NCBI RefSeq assembly: GCF_004359215.1 | Contig: NC_090617.1 | Location: forward strand, 5,257,374 to 5,299,324 | Length of the DNA stretch: 41,951 bases | Direction: 5' to 3' | DNA from: Bremia lactucae | Lineage: Eukaryota > Oomycota > Peronosporomycetes > Peronosporales > Peronosporaceae | In this document: piece after piece, positions 28,850-38,530 of the stretch | Layout of the letters: each line of letters begins with the position of its first letter | How positions within the stretch are numbered: position 1 is the stretch's first letter | Notes under the pieces: model-generated | The model's input: only the letters and a program-made list of their open reading frames with translations | Told to the model about the DNA's origin: nothing | The model's database searches: none | Program-made: the position numbers and the translations under genes

Positions 28850-29100
28850 ATGCCTTATGATCGACCCCTCGGCGGTATCATAGGCGAGTTTGATGCTAAA
28901 AGCATGAGCGAGGCTGGCTCACGTGATGCGTCAGCACGGTGCCTACGCGCCCCATTACATTGACGATGTACTCGTGCATAGTAAGGCCGAGGAAGGGCTG
29001 AGCGCAATAGAGTCGCACAAGCGTCATTTAGAAGCTGTGTTGCAGACTTTGAAGGACGCCCAATTGTACGTCACTACGAAGTTGTTGCCGCGTTTCATTG
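28850..29100 (+). pseudogene. Gypsy RT fragment of a different family nested in the MULE
   Basis: The frame at 28923-29192 starts AYAPHYIDDVLVHSKAEEGL, a YIDD reverse transcriptase box, followed by HKRHLEAVLQTLKDAQLYV. The wording (YIDDVLVHSK) differs from the FDDVFVHSR of G1-G5, so it comes from another gypsy lineage. Only about 60 residues are recognisable. Confidence 0.75.
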
Positions 29101-29189
29101 GGCGGGATGAAAGTAGTCCTTTCATAGAAGTGCGTAGCGCAGCCTTCTGGCGTGAATCTATCTCCTGTAACGGGTTTTGGTTGAGCTTA

Positions 29190-30815
29190 TGATCTCATCA
29201 AGACTTTGTTCCTGCTGTATGCTCTGCGGAGGCAGCGTTATTAGTAATCTCCAGTGCTTATGAAAGTCTGAAGCTTGTAGGATCGTTCTTTTGCAATATC
29301 TGCAATACCTTATGCTGGCAAGGTAGTCCCATAGTCCCCATAAAATCTCCTTTACATTCGGTATTGTTGCTTGGATCAATTGCCAGTTGATACTGACTAT
29401 GCACAATATACAACACATGTGCTTAAATACAGCGGACTACATTGCTCCAAAATGGAGCTTTCAGCCCAAGAGGAACCTGAAGCCGCTCAAGACTAACTTA
29501 TCGGCTAATTTCCCGTCTTTGGGCATCTCCTGCAAGAACAATCTTCCCATATACCTCATCCAGGTCAAGAGTTGAAGTGGCTATCCATTGATTAATGAAG
29601 GCGTGACTACCTTCGACTCGCGAAGTGACTGCATGTCCGAAATAACGAATGTTCTTTGTCCATGAAACAACAAAACGCTCTTTCTGGTTGTTCAGCCAGT
29701 TTTCTCTAGATAGTTTGCAACTTGGAGAGGCACACTTGACCGAAGTGATGCTAGTTTGCTAATATGATCATGTTCAGTGTGTGCCTTACAAAGTGTCATT
29801 TATTTGTCCCAAAATTCATTGTATTCATTCTCTGCTTTGATATGCTTTTTAATGTTTGCTTGGACATTCTTGGTAATTTGCCAAATGGAAATCAATACAG
29901 CAGCATTGGGAAAGGTACTTGTTATTCCTGCGATGGCGCAAGCTCCTAATCAACCACAACAGCAAGATATTCTCATATAACAATGAACGAAAGCAACTTT
30001 GAAAACTGTTGAAGGGCCCAAGCGTAATCAGGTACTGATTCTTCCTACAGAAAAACAAACGCCAGTGATATTGTCTGATTTGTTGACGTAACTCCAACGA
30101 TGTGCAACAGTAGCATTTTATACTTATACGTTTTATAAATGAAATCCAAAATAAAAACCGCATTTTTAGAGAAGTCAGCAGCGACGGAAATATCAGTCTT
30201 TGGCGCGACGAACAGGCAGTGCAAAAAAATCCACCACTATCATTAGTGAGAAGCCTATGGAAGATGTCATCTTCATGAAATCGGGCCAGGGGTGCCTCGA
30301 TCGGACGACGACCGTTTAATGCTAAATTTCTCCCTTTGAGCTTTGCATTGTAAATGTCTTTGCTGATTAGGTTGCACTCTGGATCATTCTGACGTAGCGT
30401 TGCCAGAACAACACGCGGCGTGGCTCCGGCCTTCGTCATTTTAATTACTTGACGTCGTTGTTGCGGCCGTATTACTCGGTTAGCAGCATACGCAGAGGGG
30501 TCTTCAGCAGGGTCATGACCAATATGCTCATCATTAACAATGTCTCAGTTCCATGTAACATTGTTCTTGTGGATCTTTCACAGCATAGTTCCTTGCCATT
30601 CACAGCCAGTTTTCAAGGTAGACGTGCGACGAATTTAGCCCCCTGAACCCTCATGTTCCCTGACGTGTACGCACTTCAGCCACACTTTTCGAACTTCCGT
30701 GCCAGCTTTATTCGTTTTTGAACGACCACGATTGATGCTAAATCCATTTTAAATGGCATATGATTTTACAACTTTTTCTGCTTCGTCGAGAGAGCGATAC
30801 GTAGTGGCGTGCAGA
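29190..30815 (-). pseudogene. MULE transposase (FAR1-like N terminus, DDE core, SWIM finger)
   Basis: Starting near 30815 the minus strand gives YRSLDEAEKVVKSYAI, INRGRSKTNKAGTEVRKVWL and TGCEWQGTM, a FAR1-type zinc domain, then HDPAEDPSAYAANR. The frame 30439 onward reads MTKAGATPRVVLATLRQNDP. After a frameshift come FILDFIYKTYKYKM, LLHIVGVTSTNQTISLAFVF and DYAWALQQFSKL (DDE core), NAAVLISIWQITKNVQANIK, KERFVVSWTKNIRYFGHAVT with TSRVEGSHAFINQW, and MGLPCQHKV (SWIM). Stops and at least four frame changes show it is dead. The gene continued into 28430-27517 before the gypsy insertion. Confidence 0.88.
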
Positions 30816-30817
30816 AT

Positions 30818-30945
30818 ATCCATTGAGGGAGGGGTGTGTGGTGCGCGCAGCATGAATTTATTAGGTATACGTCAGCCAATCAAATATAGGTTTATGAATA
30901 AGGGGTATCCAAGCAGCAGAAGGGGGGGTGTCCATATAGCAGCCC
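30818..30945 (-). repeat. Right terminal inverted repeat of the MULE
   Basis: Read on the minus strand it starts GAGGGCTGCTATATGGACAC and keeps the blocks of the left repeat, with a diverged middle (CATAAACCTATATTTGATTG). Its inner end directly precedes the start of the transposase frame. Confidence 0.9.
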
Positions 30946-30947
30946 TC

Positions 30948-31064
30948 TAAAAGTAAATGTATTAAATAAAATAAAGTTCTTCTGTTTCTATCTTTTTAAT
31001 ACTAACTTAATTATACAATATACAAAACATGTAACAAAGTCTAATCTGCCTCTCTCTTTGCGCG
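30948..31064 (-). repeat. LTR-A, right part of the copy split by the MULE
   Basis: It resumes TAAAAGTAAATGTATTAAA and runs through TTCTTCTGTTTCTATCT and CTGCCTCTCTCTTTGCGCG, as in 16423-16545. It ends at GCGCG, where another LTR-like sequence begins with TGTAATGGGGCAC. Confidence 0.85.
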
Positions 31065-31703
31065 TGTAATGGGGCACACATCGGTTGGAGAACCGTTGTT
31101 GTGGTACATTTACTTTATGGGCAAAATACCTTTTTATTCAATTTTAAATAGTTAAATTGATAAAATCCCATTTATTATGGGTACAAGTGTGGTCAATTTT
31201 AAATAGATTTTGACCGCCAGATATCAGTCTGGCGGTCTTAATCTATTTAAAATTAGCCAGGGTAAGTTTTTATCTAATTTCATGATATTCAGTTCCGCTT
31301 TTGATCTTAAAGCGTCTAGTGCCTGCCTAAGGCTTGCGCATTGACCTGTGAGAGATAAACGCCTATTTTAGGTACGAACTCTCGGGCACTAGTTGCTACT
31401 TGGTTCTACGAGTCCCTGAATCCCTTAAACTTGGATTCATTAAGCTTTAATAGTTGTACGACTTTCGAGTTGAAAAACCCATTAGTTCTATACAACTTAA
31501 AGAGTCTCTGAGTCTAAAAGTCTTCCTCTGACTTTGGGAGCGTGGCAGCTCTGCTACACACGCCCTACTTCACACACCCTAGCACAGCTAAGAAGCGGTT
31601 TGCCCGACATCTCGCACGTGCAGTGAGGTTTTGTGGTGGGCGCCTTAGCGGCCTCACCAACTCACTAAGTACTTTCATTTATGTATTGCGGTGTCCCGTT
31701 ACA
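31065..31703. repeat. LTR-like element B (639 bp)
   Basis: Bounded by TGTAATGGGGCAC on the left and GTGTCCCGTTACA on the right, imperfect inverted ends of the TG...CA type resembling those of LTR-A, but with unrelated interior. It holds a large hairpin (31195-31254) and repeated ATTTTAAATAG motifs. It sits at the truncated end of LTR-A (GCGCG), so it probably inserted there. No coding frame is seen. Strand is undetermined. Confidence 0.5.
31195..31254. repeat. Long perfect-type hairpin
   Basis: Two 27-bp arms, left AATTTTAAATAGATT then TTGACCGCCAGA, right its complement with only two adjacent mismatches, around a 6-nt loop (TATCAG). The core GACCGCCAGA / TCTGGCGGTC is perfect. It could be a terminator-like structure or a small fold-back element. 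Confidence 0.85.
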
Positions 31704-31816
31704 TAAGTAACACCTCCTATAAGAGGAATAATAACTATTATTCGCTACGAGACGAAATTAAAAAAGAAATACACAATTATTATCTATATTATACTTGTGT
31801 TCTTTATTTGTTTCCT

Positions 31817-32045
31817 GTCTAATTGCATCAATATTATTTCATTTGGACACATTGAAACAGTTTAAGTCAATCCAAATATTATTTATATTAATATTGACTT
31901 AAACAGTATTAACAAAATAATCGAGCAAATGTCTAACTGCATCAATATTATTTAATTTGGACATATTGGAACTATTTAAGTCAATATTTATATTATCTGT
32001 ATTAATATTGACTTAAATTGTTTCAATATTAATAATGACTTAAAA
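31817..32045. repeat. AT-rich tandem repeat, two units of about 112 bp
   Basis: Each unit begins TGTCTAA(T/C)TGCATCAATAT and contains TTTGGACA, TTTAAGTCAAT and TTAATATTGACTTAAA. The second starts near 31929. Units differ by substitutions and small indels. No coding content. Flanking AT-rich sequence from 31704 to 32125 shows nothing else recognisable. Confidence 0.8.
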
Positions 32046-32289
32046 TAGTTTTAAAATTTCCAAATTAAATGATTTTGATACAACTAGACTTAAGCTCAAT
32101 TGATTGGTCAATTTAAGTCTAAATCAACCCCGCCAATCGTTATAAGACACGATTGTGCGGTGCGCAAGGAGGCGCCATACTTAGTTAGATATAATATATT
32201 AGGTTCAGTAGTACATAGAAGATCGTTACGGAGAATACTAAATATATTAATACTTCCCTTAATCTTTTCGCTATTTTAAGCCTTGGCCT

Positions 32290-32784
32290 AATCGTGAAAA
32301 CGGCGAGTCACGTGTCTACTTTGGTATCATCGCATTCGCTCATTGTTGTGACGTGAATTTTATGAAAGCTTATTAGCTCATCGACTCCACAGTGTGGTGT
32401 GACGTGATGTTTTCGAAATAATGAAAGCGTATGGATCATATTTAGAATGCAGTGCGGTCGAAAAAACGGTAGAAGTTGTGATTCATGAAAATAATTATGA
32501 AATTTCTTGCGGCGTTCCCAAATAGTCTAGGCGGTAGGATGCGTGGTTTGACCCACGCGACCCGGGTTCGAGTGCCGGTTCGGGAATTTTGCAAGCTGAC
32601 TTTATTCCTTTCGGTTCAACAATGACGTTTGGCAGCGTGAAAACGGCGAGTCACATGTCTTCTTTGATATCATTGTATCCGCTCATTGTTGTGACGTGAA
32701 TCCCGGTTTGGGAATTCTGTAGTTTAAATGAATTTTGCAAGCTTGACTTTATTCCTTTTTTTCAGACAATGACGTTTGCCAGCT
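32290..32784 (+). repeat. Duplicated unit carrying a tRNA-like sequence
   Basis: CGTGAAAACGGCGAGTCAC through GCTCATTGTTGTGACGTGAA occurs at 32296-32355 and again at 32637-32700. TTTTGCAAGCT, GACTTTATTCCTTT and AATGACGTTTG occur at 32587-32634 and 32733-32782. The first unit keeps the whole tRNA-like segment; the second keeps only CCCGGTTTGGGAATT of it. This fits a tandem duplication followed by deletion, or two SINE-like insertions. Confidence 0.7.
32515..32586 (+). tRNA. tRNA-Glu-like pseudogene or SINE head
   Basis: 72 nt. The A box reads TAGTCTAGGCGGTAGG and the B box GGTTCGAGTGCC, which closely resemble eukaryotic tRNA-Glu. The ends TTCCC and GGGAA can pair. The anticodon stem GCGTGG / CCACGC encloses a 6-nt loop (TTTGAC) instead of seven, so no proper anticodon exists, and the T stem has a mismatch. 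This suggests a degenerate copy or tRNA-derived SINE, not a working tRNA. A TTTT follows immediately. Confidence 0.5.
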
Positions 32785-32925
32785 TAAAGCTAAGTCCTCT
32801 TAGCTTTATAGAAACTTTCCTCTGTACCTTTGTGTACGTGAAGTTACAAGGTAGCTAACCTTCACTGTAATCAGTGTAAGGTCAACTAGTACTCACCAGT
32901 AATAGTGAAAGGTGCCTCGTTAACC

Positions 32926-32945
32926 TGGTAGCACTTTGTGGTCCG
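32926..32945 (+). promoter_or_regulatory. Primer binding site of G4
   Basis: TGGTAGCACTTTGTGGTCCG, one base different from the G3 site, placed just after the LTR end. It anchors the 5' end of the G4 internal region. Confidence 0.75.
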
Positions 32946-33088
32946 TTCAGCGACCTACGCTCGTTCCACCCAACATAGACATGTTGTATGAAGAAGGAGG
33001 GAGTTTTTCAGCCCCTCAAGAAGAATATTACGCGACGCGTGGGGAATTTACTCAAATGAGTGACCTTGAATAAAAAACGATCGAGCGA

Positions 33089-34171
33089 ATGAGTTCGGTC
33101 GTATGCAGGCCAGCCGTTGGTGCTATGCTGTTCAGTCCGGGCAGAGATGAACAGCATGCGGCCATTGCCGAGTTCATTCAACACGAACTCGACGGGGCCC
33201 AAGAGAAAGAGGCCTTGATTATACAGCAAGGCTCTCAACACACAGAGGTGTCAAGAGAACAGGGTGCTCAGCAGTTGGAACTGTTGAGACAGCAGCATGT
33301 ATATGCTGCTAATGGGTCGACGCTTCCGCGTCGACTCGAAAGCTTCAAGATAGAAATATCTAAGTTTAAGGCAGTCGAGGGCGACCCTCTTTTGAGATGG
33401 TTCGTCGAACTAGACGATGCCATAGAAGCTTGTCGTATCAGTGATGATGCGACGAAAGTGAAATTTGGCATGTCCAACTTAGCCGGACGTGCCAGATCTT
33501 GGGGCTCAAGCTCCACGACCCATTAGTCTTTAGGTCGTAAGAGGTCTTTAAGACCCGGCTCAATCAAGTATTTGAGCCACCACGTGCTGAATTAGGGCAA
33601 GGGTGACATGCACGCTTAAGCCCAACATACACGATACCTGGTCAATTGTATTGTTATTCATTAGATTGATGAACAAACACAGGTAAGTGTGTTAACTAAA
33701 GGTCTTGCAGACGGACCTGTTAAGACGCACGTCGCTCAACCAAGTGATCTCTATGGCGGAACATGGCAACTTTAGCCTGAACAGGCTTTTCTCCACTCGG
33801 GTGCATATCGTCCACCGAGACGACAAGAAAACGGACTTCCAGAACCCATGGATATCTCGTATGTAGAGAGCAAAAAAAACTCGCGCTTCAAGTTACAAAA
33901 ATGTAATCGTTGTCAAAAGACAGTCCACTACGCCTATGAGTACAATGCCCCAAGGTCGTGCCTAAGAGCACTGAGCGAAAAGACCGACCTCTCGCTAGGA
34001 ACAGGGGAGGACGCGGATCTGACGCTGTTGCGAAATCGCAACGGCGAGGCGGATCGTAAGAAAATGGTCGGGGTCAGTAGGTGCGGAGCGGCCACACTGA
34101 TCCAGCAACATCAAAAGAATTTACAGGCCTTTGGACGAAAGTTGCTCCTCACACACAACCATTGTGTGTAA
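33089..34171 (+). pseudogene. G4 gag with zinc knuckle
   Basis: The frame 33089-33526 has a Gln/Glu-rich helical N terminus (DEQHAAIAEFIQHELDGAQE, QQLELLRQQH) and then the capsid core PRRLESFKIEISKFKAVEGD with PLLRWFVELDDAIEACRI and FGMSNLAGRARSWG. Past a stop, pieces near 33690-33740 give VLTKGLADGPVKTHVAQPSD. The frame 33848-34171 gives MDISYVESKK and the knuckle CNRCQKTVHYAYEY, in which the last Cys is replaced by Tyr. Gag packages element RNA. Confidence 0.8.
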
Positions 34172-34215
34172 CTGCCCCATAGGATGAGATTAACCTCATC
34201 ACCTAGAAAATAAAA

Positions 34216-34527
34216 GTGTCAAAAAGGTTGCCACTAAAGTCCCTAGTCGATTATGGGGCGTCGAACAAATCTATTCGATGCAAATCGCTAGAAGATCGCA
34301 GACCTAAATTAATTGAGCGTGATATCCCTTTAACGAGGGTGATAGTGCGCCTTGCAAGAGGCGCATCTATAACCGCAAAGAAACGCGCAGTTGGTATCCA
34401 ATATACGTTAAAGGGTAAAGAGTATGAAAATTATTCCATCGTACAAGATTTGGATGACAAATTTGATGTCATCCTTGGATTACCATGGCTCGGAAAGAAC
34501 GAGCCATCTATAAATTGGCAGCATTAA
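34216..34527 (+). pseudogene. G4 aspartic protease
   Basis: It reads LPLKSLVDYGASNKSIRCKS, the active-site strand with Tyr in place of Ser or Cys after the catalytic Asp, and ends DDKFDVILGLPWLGKNEPSI, the conserved flap end. About 100 residues, normal for a gypsy protease. It is followed by a low-complexity spacer (34530-35050) with no recognisable domain. Confidence 0.8.
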
Positions 34528-35049
34528 GTCGTGACTATGCTTGTCTCCTGTTCATCAGATAGAAACTGATGAACGTCTTGGAAGTCCACAAGCGTGTGGA
34601 TGTCCTACGAGTGAGTGCGATGGCCTCACTTGTGGGTCGTTGTTTCATGACTGCACGAGACCTCAGTGTGATTGTGGAGTTAGATCCCGACGGCTTGCAC
34701 AAGTACAGGCACCGTCAAAGGTCCACTATTGTGACGTGGACATAGTTACCGACGGCTGTGTTCAAGCACAGGCAGCGTCAAATTTCGACCACTCGAATAA
34801 GTTGAGTGGTACGAAACAAGGATGATTGCTTGAAAAGCAACACCCAAGCGCCCGTCTATAAGAGCAGTGCGAAAGTCCTAGATCGACTGGAGAGTCGATC
34901 GTAGAGGATCTCGCTGTTGTAGCGCAACCACAACTAGAGGCAGTTGGAGAGGATACTCCCCAAAACGTTTGTGTGGGAATAAGTACCCAGAATCTGTGGT
35001 CAAAGGTTCCCAGGTACCTTCGGAGATAGTTCCAAAAAGGATATTCAGA

Positions 35050-36250
35050 CATTAAAATTCATAGTAAACAATGGATCAAGTGTAGGCGCTTCGACGCTTA
35101 TACACTTGATCTAATACCGCATCCGAAGATAACTTCGGAGATGACTCAATTGCCAACGCTTGAAACGAAGCGGCTCTTGCGCGATCTTCATAGTGGCAAA
35201 GTCAAGCAGATTTGCGTACTTGTCACACATGACAACAACGTGGCCGATATTCGGTCGGTAATAGTATTTCCTGAGAACGAACGGATCCTGAGTAGCTCAT
35301 CGATGGACGAAAGTGTCCTTGATGTGAAGACTCGGATTGAACGTTTTACGTTTCAATTCTGGGAATCTTTGAAGACAAATCCTCTATATAAAGATTTAAC
35401 AGAATTTAAGGATGTCTTTCCTAATTTAGTACCTGCGAGTTGCCTAAGGATAAAGGCACTCATACACGAAATCGACCTAATCCCAGGTTCGTATACTGTG
35501 TCATGAAGCAACGGCCGTTGCCTCATGAACAAGTATATCGATCAACAAATTCTTTGCCGATCGTTTAGAAGCGGGTCATGTGAGGGAATCATCTCCCCCA
35601 CATAGCTATCCGATGTTCTGTGTGTGTAAAGCATTAGGAGGAAGGCAGTGTGCATGTACTGAATAAATTGAACGCTGCAACGATACGGCTCAAACGCCGA
35701 TACCACGAAAAGACGTAATCATTGATGGTATGTCAAAGAGCATTTTCGTTTCGTCAATGGATGTGATGGTTGGATTGTATCAAATCCTTATGCGTGAACA
35801 AGATATCTCGTTCACAGCATAGGCACCCCCTATGCTATGAGAGTGGCCAGTCATGCCAAAGGGACTTAGTAATGCCCCTGCGACATTTATCAGATGTGTA
35901 ACCAATCTGTTGAGATCGGTGGGGGAGTTCGCACCAAGTTATTTTGATGATGTCTTCGTCCATAGCAGAGCCATGAATGGAAAGTCGGACGTTGAAGTAC
36001 ATCGTACCCACGCCGAAAGATTCGTACACTTATGCGTAAGCACAAGTTGTATGCAAATCTCAAGAAGTGTATATTCGATGCAAGCGAAATACCACTTCTT
36101 GTGTACATTGTGGGTAAACACGGTGTGCGCCCGGATCCGGAAAATATCAAGGCGATTGCCGATTGGCCTGAGCCAGTCGATGTAAAGGGACTTCGAAATT
36201 TCCTCGGCTCAGCAGCGTATACTCACGCAATTATGCCGAAATGACAGTAC
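35050..36250 (+). pseudogene. G4 protease-RT spacer and reverse transcriptase
   Basis: The frame 35141-35506 matches the G1 start (TLETKRLLRDLHSGKVKQIC, then SSSSMDESVLDVKTRIERF and LTEFKDVFPNLVP). RT pieces: SMDVMVGLYQILMREQD near 35755, the frame 35853-36185 with MPKGLSNAPATFIRCVTNLL and YFDDVFVHSRAMNGKSDVEV (FDD intact), and 36032-36244 with VRPDPENIKAIADWPEPVDV. Frameshifts separate them, and the segment around 35570-35750 is heavily damaged. Confidence 0.82.
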
Positions 36251-36850
36251 ATTTTTCTACTTTACTGAAGAAAAATGCTAAGTAGTCATGGAATGCTGAT
36301 TGTCAGCCTTTTTTAGGGTATCAGGCAAACTTGATGCAGTGACCAATCCTGGTGATTGCGGACCAAGACCGACCTTCTCATGTGGTCTGTGACGCAGCGA
36401 CTTTGCAATCGGCTGTGCGTTTATGCAATACAATACAGACGGCGCAGAGCGCGTCGTCTGTTATCAATCGCGCCAACTTCAAGCAGCTGAACGGACCTAT
36501 CCAGTGGATGACAAGAAATTCCTTACCACGAAAACACACTGGCTAAGTTTAGGGTCTATCGCTTGGGAGATGGACCGTTTAGTGTATATAGGGACCACGC
36601 GTCTTTACGCGCGGCCGTAAACAGTCCACACCTCTCGCAAAGAATGGCGAGATGGTTGTCTTTCTTCGCAGAGTAAAACTTCTCCGTGGGTTATAAACCA
36701 GAACGACTTTACGTCGTCACTGGTGCCCTTTCGCGCCAACTCGATTTTGAGCCGGCTGCGCAAGCGATCAGTGAGCATAAGGCCACTGTTGCAACAATAA
36801 GTGTTCCGTCTTTAACAATACCCGACGACGTTAGAAGAGCTTATTAAGAA
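36250..36850 (+). pseudogene. G4 RNase H and tether
   Basis: Short frames at 36352-36620 give VIADQDRPSHVVCDA, a small deletion at the DASDF site, and ERVVCYQSRQLQAAERTYPV. Remnants of the RNase H end and the ADALSRQ tether are visible in the 36650-36800 stretch. Many stops. Confidence 0.7.
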
Positions 36851-36868
36851 GATAAGGCTCTTAAAGGG

Positions 36869-37640
36869 TTGATAGATTACCTTAAGAATCCATCCCAGCA
36901 ATCCTTAGAAGAATTGTCGAAGTTGGATCGATCCTCAACAGATCGATACACGAACGCAATGAGTCAATGTATTAAGTATTTTTTTGCTGGCGCCACCCAA
37001 AACGATTTGCGTTTACGCATCATGTATGAGTGCCACGATGCACCAATAAGTGGGCATCGTGGACGTGAGAAAACCTATATCACCATAAGTCGCGACTTCT
37101 ACTGGCCTGCTTGCAAAATTTGCCAACGGGTGAAGTCCAGTGCTTCATATCGGGCTCCGTTACAACCTCTGCCTGTTCCGGCAGAGTGTTGGCAGTCCGT
37201 ATCTATGGACTTTGTCTTCGGATTCCCGAAGACCTCACAAGAATAATGGTTTTCTTGTTTTTGTTGATAGTTTTAGCAAGATGGTTCATCTTGCTGTCGT
37301 CCCGGAGTCGACCACAGCCAAAGGCTGTGCTCGTGTCTTGATTGACACGATATTCCGACTCCATGGGTTATCCCGCGAACCGGTCTCAGATCGAGACCCT
37401 AAATTCACGGCAGAATTTTTGGCAAAATATGTTCAAATCACTTGGAACAGTTGAAAATGTCAACACCTGGACATCCTGAACAGATGGTCAGAAGGAGCGT
37501 GCAAAGCCGTATCCTCGGAGAAATACTTCGCAGATACGTCCACCTTCTTAGAGTTGGAGCGAGTTCTTGTCGATGGTAGAATTTGCCATCAACAGTCCCA
37601 GTGCATGCTTCTACAAAGCATACACCATTGTTTCGAGAAT
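36869..37640 (+). pseudogene. G4 integrase
   Basis: The frame 36869-37246 holds the zinc finger (LRLRIMYECHDAPISGHRGR, then ACKICQRVKSS) and the first catalytic Asp in SMDFVFGFPK. The frame 37140-37454 continues with NNGFLVFVDSFSKMVHLAVV and LSREPVSDRDPKFTAEF (second Asp). The Glu region and FAINSP-like segment (37455-37640) are frameshifted. Confidence 0.82.
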
Positions 37641-37688
37641 GGCTTACGCCACCTAAGTATACCCACCCACCTTGTTTGAGGGTGGCTC

Positions 37689-38530
37689 TTATTCAAAAAG
37701 GTAGGGACCCGCCCGAGCACAGAATTTTCTAGCAGCATTACGAGGCTTCTTCTGATTCCAGATTACAGCGGAACGGTCTAGGGCATCAGCCAAAGCCTTA
37801 TGGTCTCGGAACCGAGTATGATTCTCATGAACCAGACGATCCACGCTTTCCTCCAAGGAAGAGATCTTCGGACGAGCTGTCACCGGCTCTTTTTGAAGGG
37901 ATTGATATGTCTATTCGTTCGCCAGTTGATCAGTCGCAACCTGCGCACAATTTATCAATTCGTCACGAGAAACGTTTCCAACCGTCACCGCTAACTCGCG
38001 GCGACGGAACCGCTCGTGATCAATGTCCTTCCTCAAATAAATAAAGGGTGTGATCCAAATCACGATGTCCTTTTGGGTTCGTCAGACGAGGCGAACCCGA
38101 TTTTTCCTCCCGCTCCACATCCATTGACGGATTCGAGTGGTGAGAAGCGTTTTGACGAGACCCATCCTCCTCGACAGATGGTCCATCGGAGAACGAGCGC
38201 TTCCCGCGCTCGTAAAAGGCTTCGAGGTTCTCAATCCCTTGACGCATCTCGTAAGAGATGAGCGTCCTCCAATGAGGATCTTTAAGAGAATATGCTTCCT
38301 TAGGGGGGCATGACCTACACCCTTAAAATAGCATGGACATGAGTTTTCCCACGAAAGACAAATTATCCCTGCCTATCTAGATATTTAGTGCAACTTATAG
38401 CGTGCACCGACTACGGTCCGTTTTTCGAACCGTTCACAGAAAGCATTTAGCTTGTCAAGCCAAACCTCACGGCCTATGTTCTTCACATTCTGTACAAAGG
38501 CTGCTCAAGCTTGGAATAAAGGCTTGACAT
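37689..38530 (-). pseudogene. aORF of G4: diverged antisense accessory gene
   Basis: Antisense to G4 pol. Reading downward: AAFVQNVKNIGREVWLDKLN (about 38495-38435), GARYKLH (38408-38388), CLSWENSCPC (about 38360-38331), MRQGIENLEAFYERGKRSFS (38247 on), LDHTLYLFEEG (near 38045), then after a frame change SSLEESVDRLVHENHTRFRD and the basic end WNQKKPRNAARK. Each block has a counterpart in the G3 or G5 aORF in the same order, although the DNA is clearly diverged. This is the strongest evidence that the antisense frame was a real gene. Function is unknown. Confidence 0.55.
38016..38261 (+). pseudogene. G4 pol tail with chromodomain deleted
   Basis: It reads PIFPPAPHPLTDSSGEKRFD then ETHPPRQMVHRRTSASR. 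In G5 the same flanks (PPPPQPLVDS...GQRF and DETHPMGQKIHRKN) enclose the chromodomain, so about 50 residues were removed in frame. The remainder (37640-38015) is linker-like without recognisable motifs. Confidence 0.75.

Larger units (their letters stand above)
27219..30947 (-). mobile_element. MULE DNA transposon with long terminal inverted repeats
   Basis: About 3.7 kb bounded by inverted repeats of roughly 125 bp and by a flanking duplication TAAAAG (27213-27218 and 30948-30953). It is inserted in LTR-A: joining the flanks restores GGGTTAAAAGTAAA as in 16423. The minus strand carries FAR1-like DNA binding, MULE transposase, SWIM finger, AT-hook, zinc knuckle and OTU remnants. A gypsy fragment (about 28570-29180) is nested inside. 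All frames are broken. Confidence 0.85.
32126..32923 (+). repeat. LTR-C: probable 5' LTR of G4, interrupted
   Basis: It ends GTGCCTCGTTAAC three bases before the G4 primer binding site, as LTR-A ends GTGCCCCGTTACA in G3. It shares AGCCTTGG, AAGCTAAGT and CCTCTGTAC-type blocks with 16686-16975 and with the 43 bp between the two LTRs at 39443-39485. A segment of about 495 bp (32290-32784) containing the tRNA-like sequence is inserted between AGCCTTGG and AAAGCTAAGT. The upstream LTR boundary is not clear. Confidence 0.5.

Noticed and set aside
30449..30646. Candidate secreted effector
   Set aside because: It has no convincing signal peptide or RxLR-dEER motif, and it is the complement of the FAR1-like part of the MULE transposase.
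31817..32045. CRISPR-like or regulatory array
   Set aside because: There are only two diverged units without spacers, in a eukaryotic genome; it is an ordinary AT-rich tandem duplication.
32515..32586. Functional tRNA gene
   Set aside because: The anticodon loop is one base short, the T stem is mismatched, and the locus is a partly deleted duplication inside an LTR.
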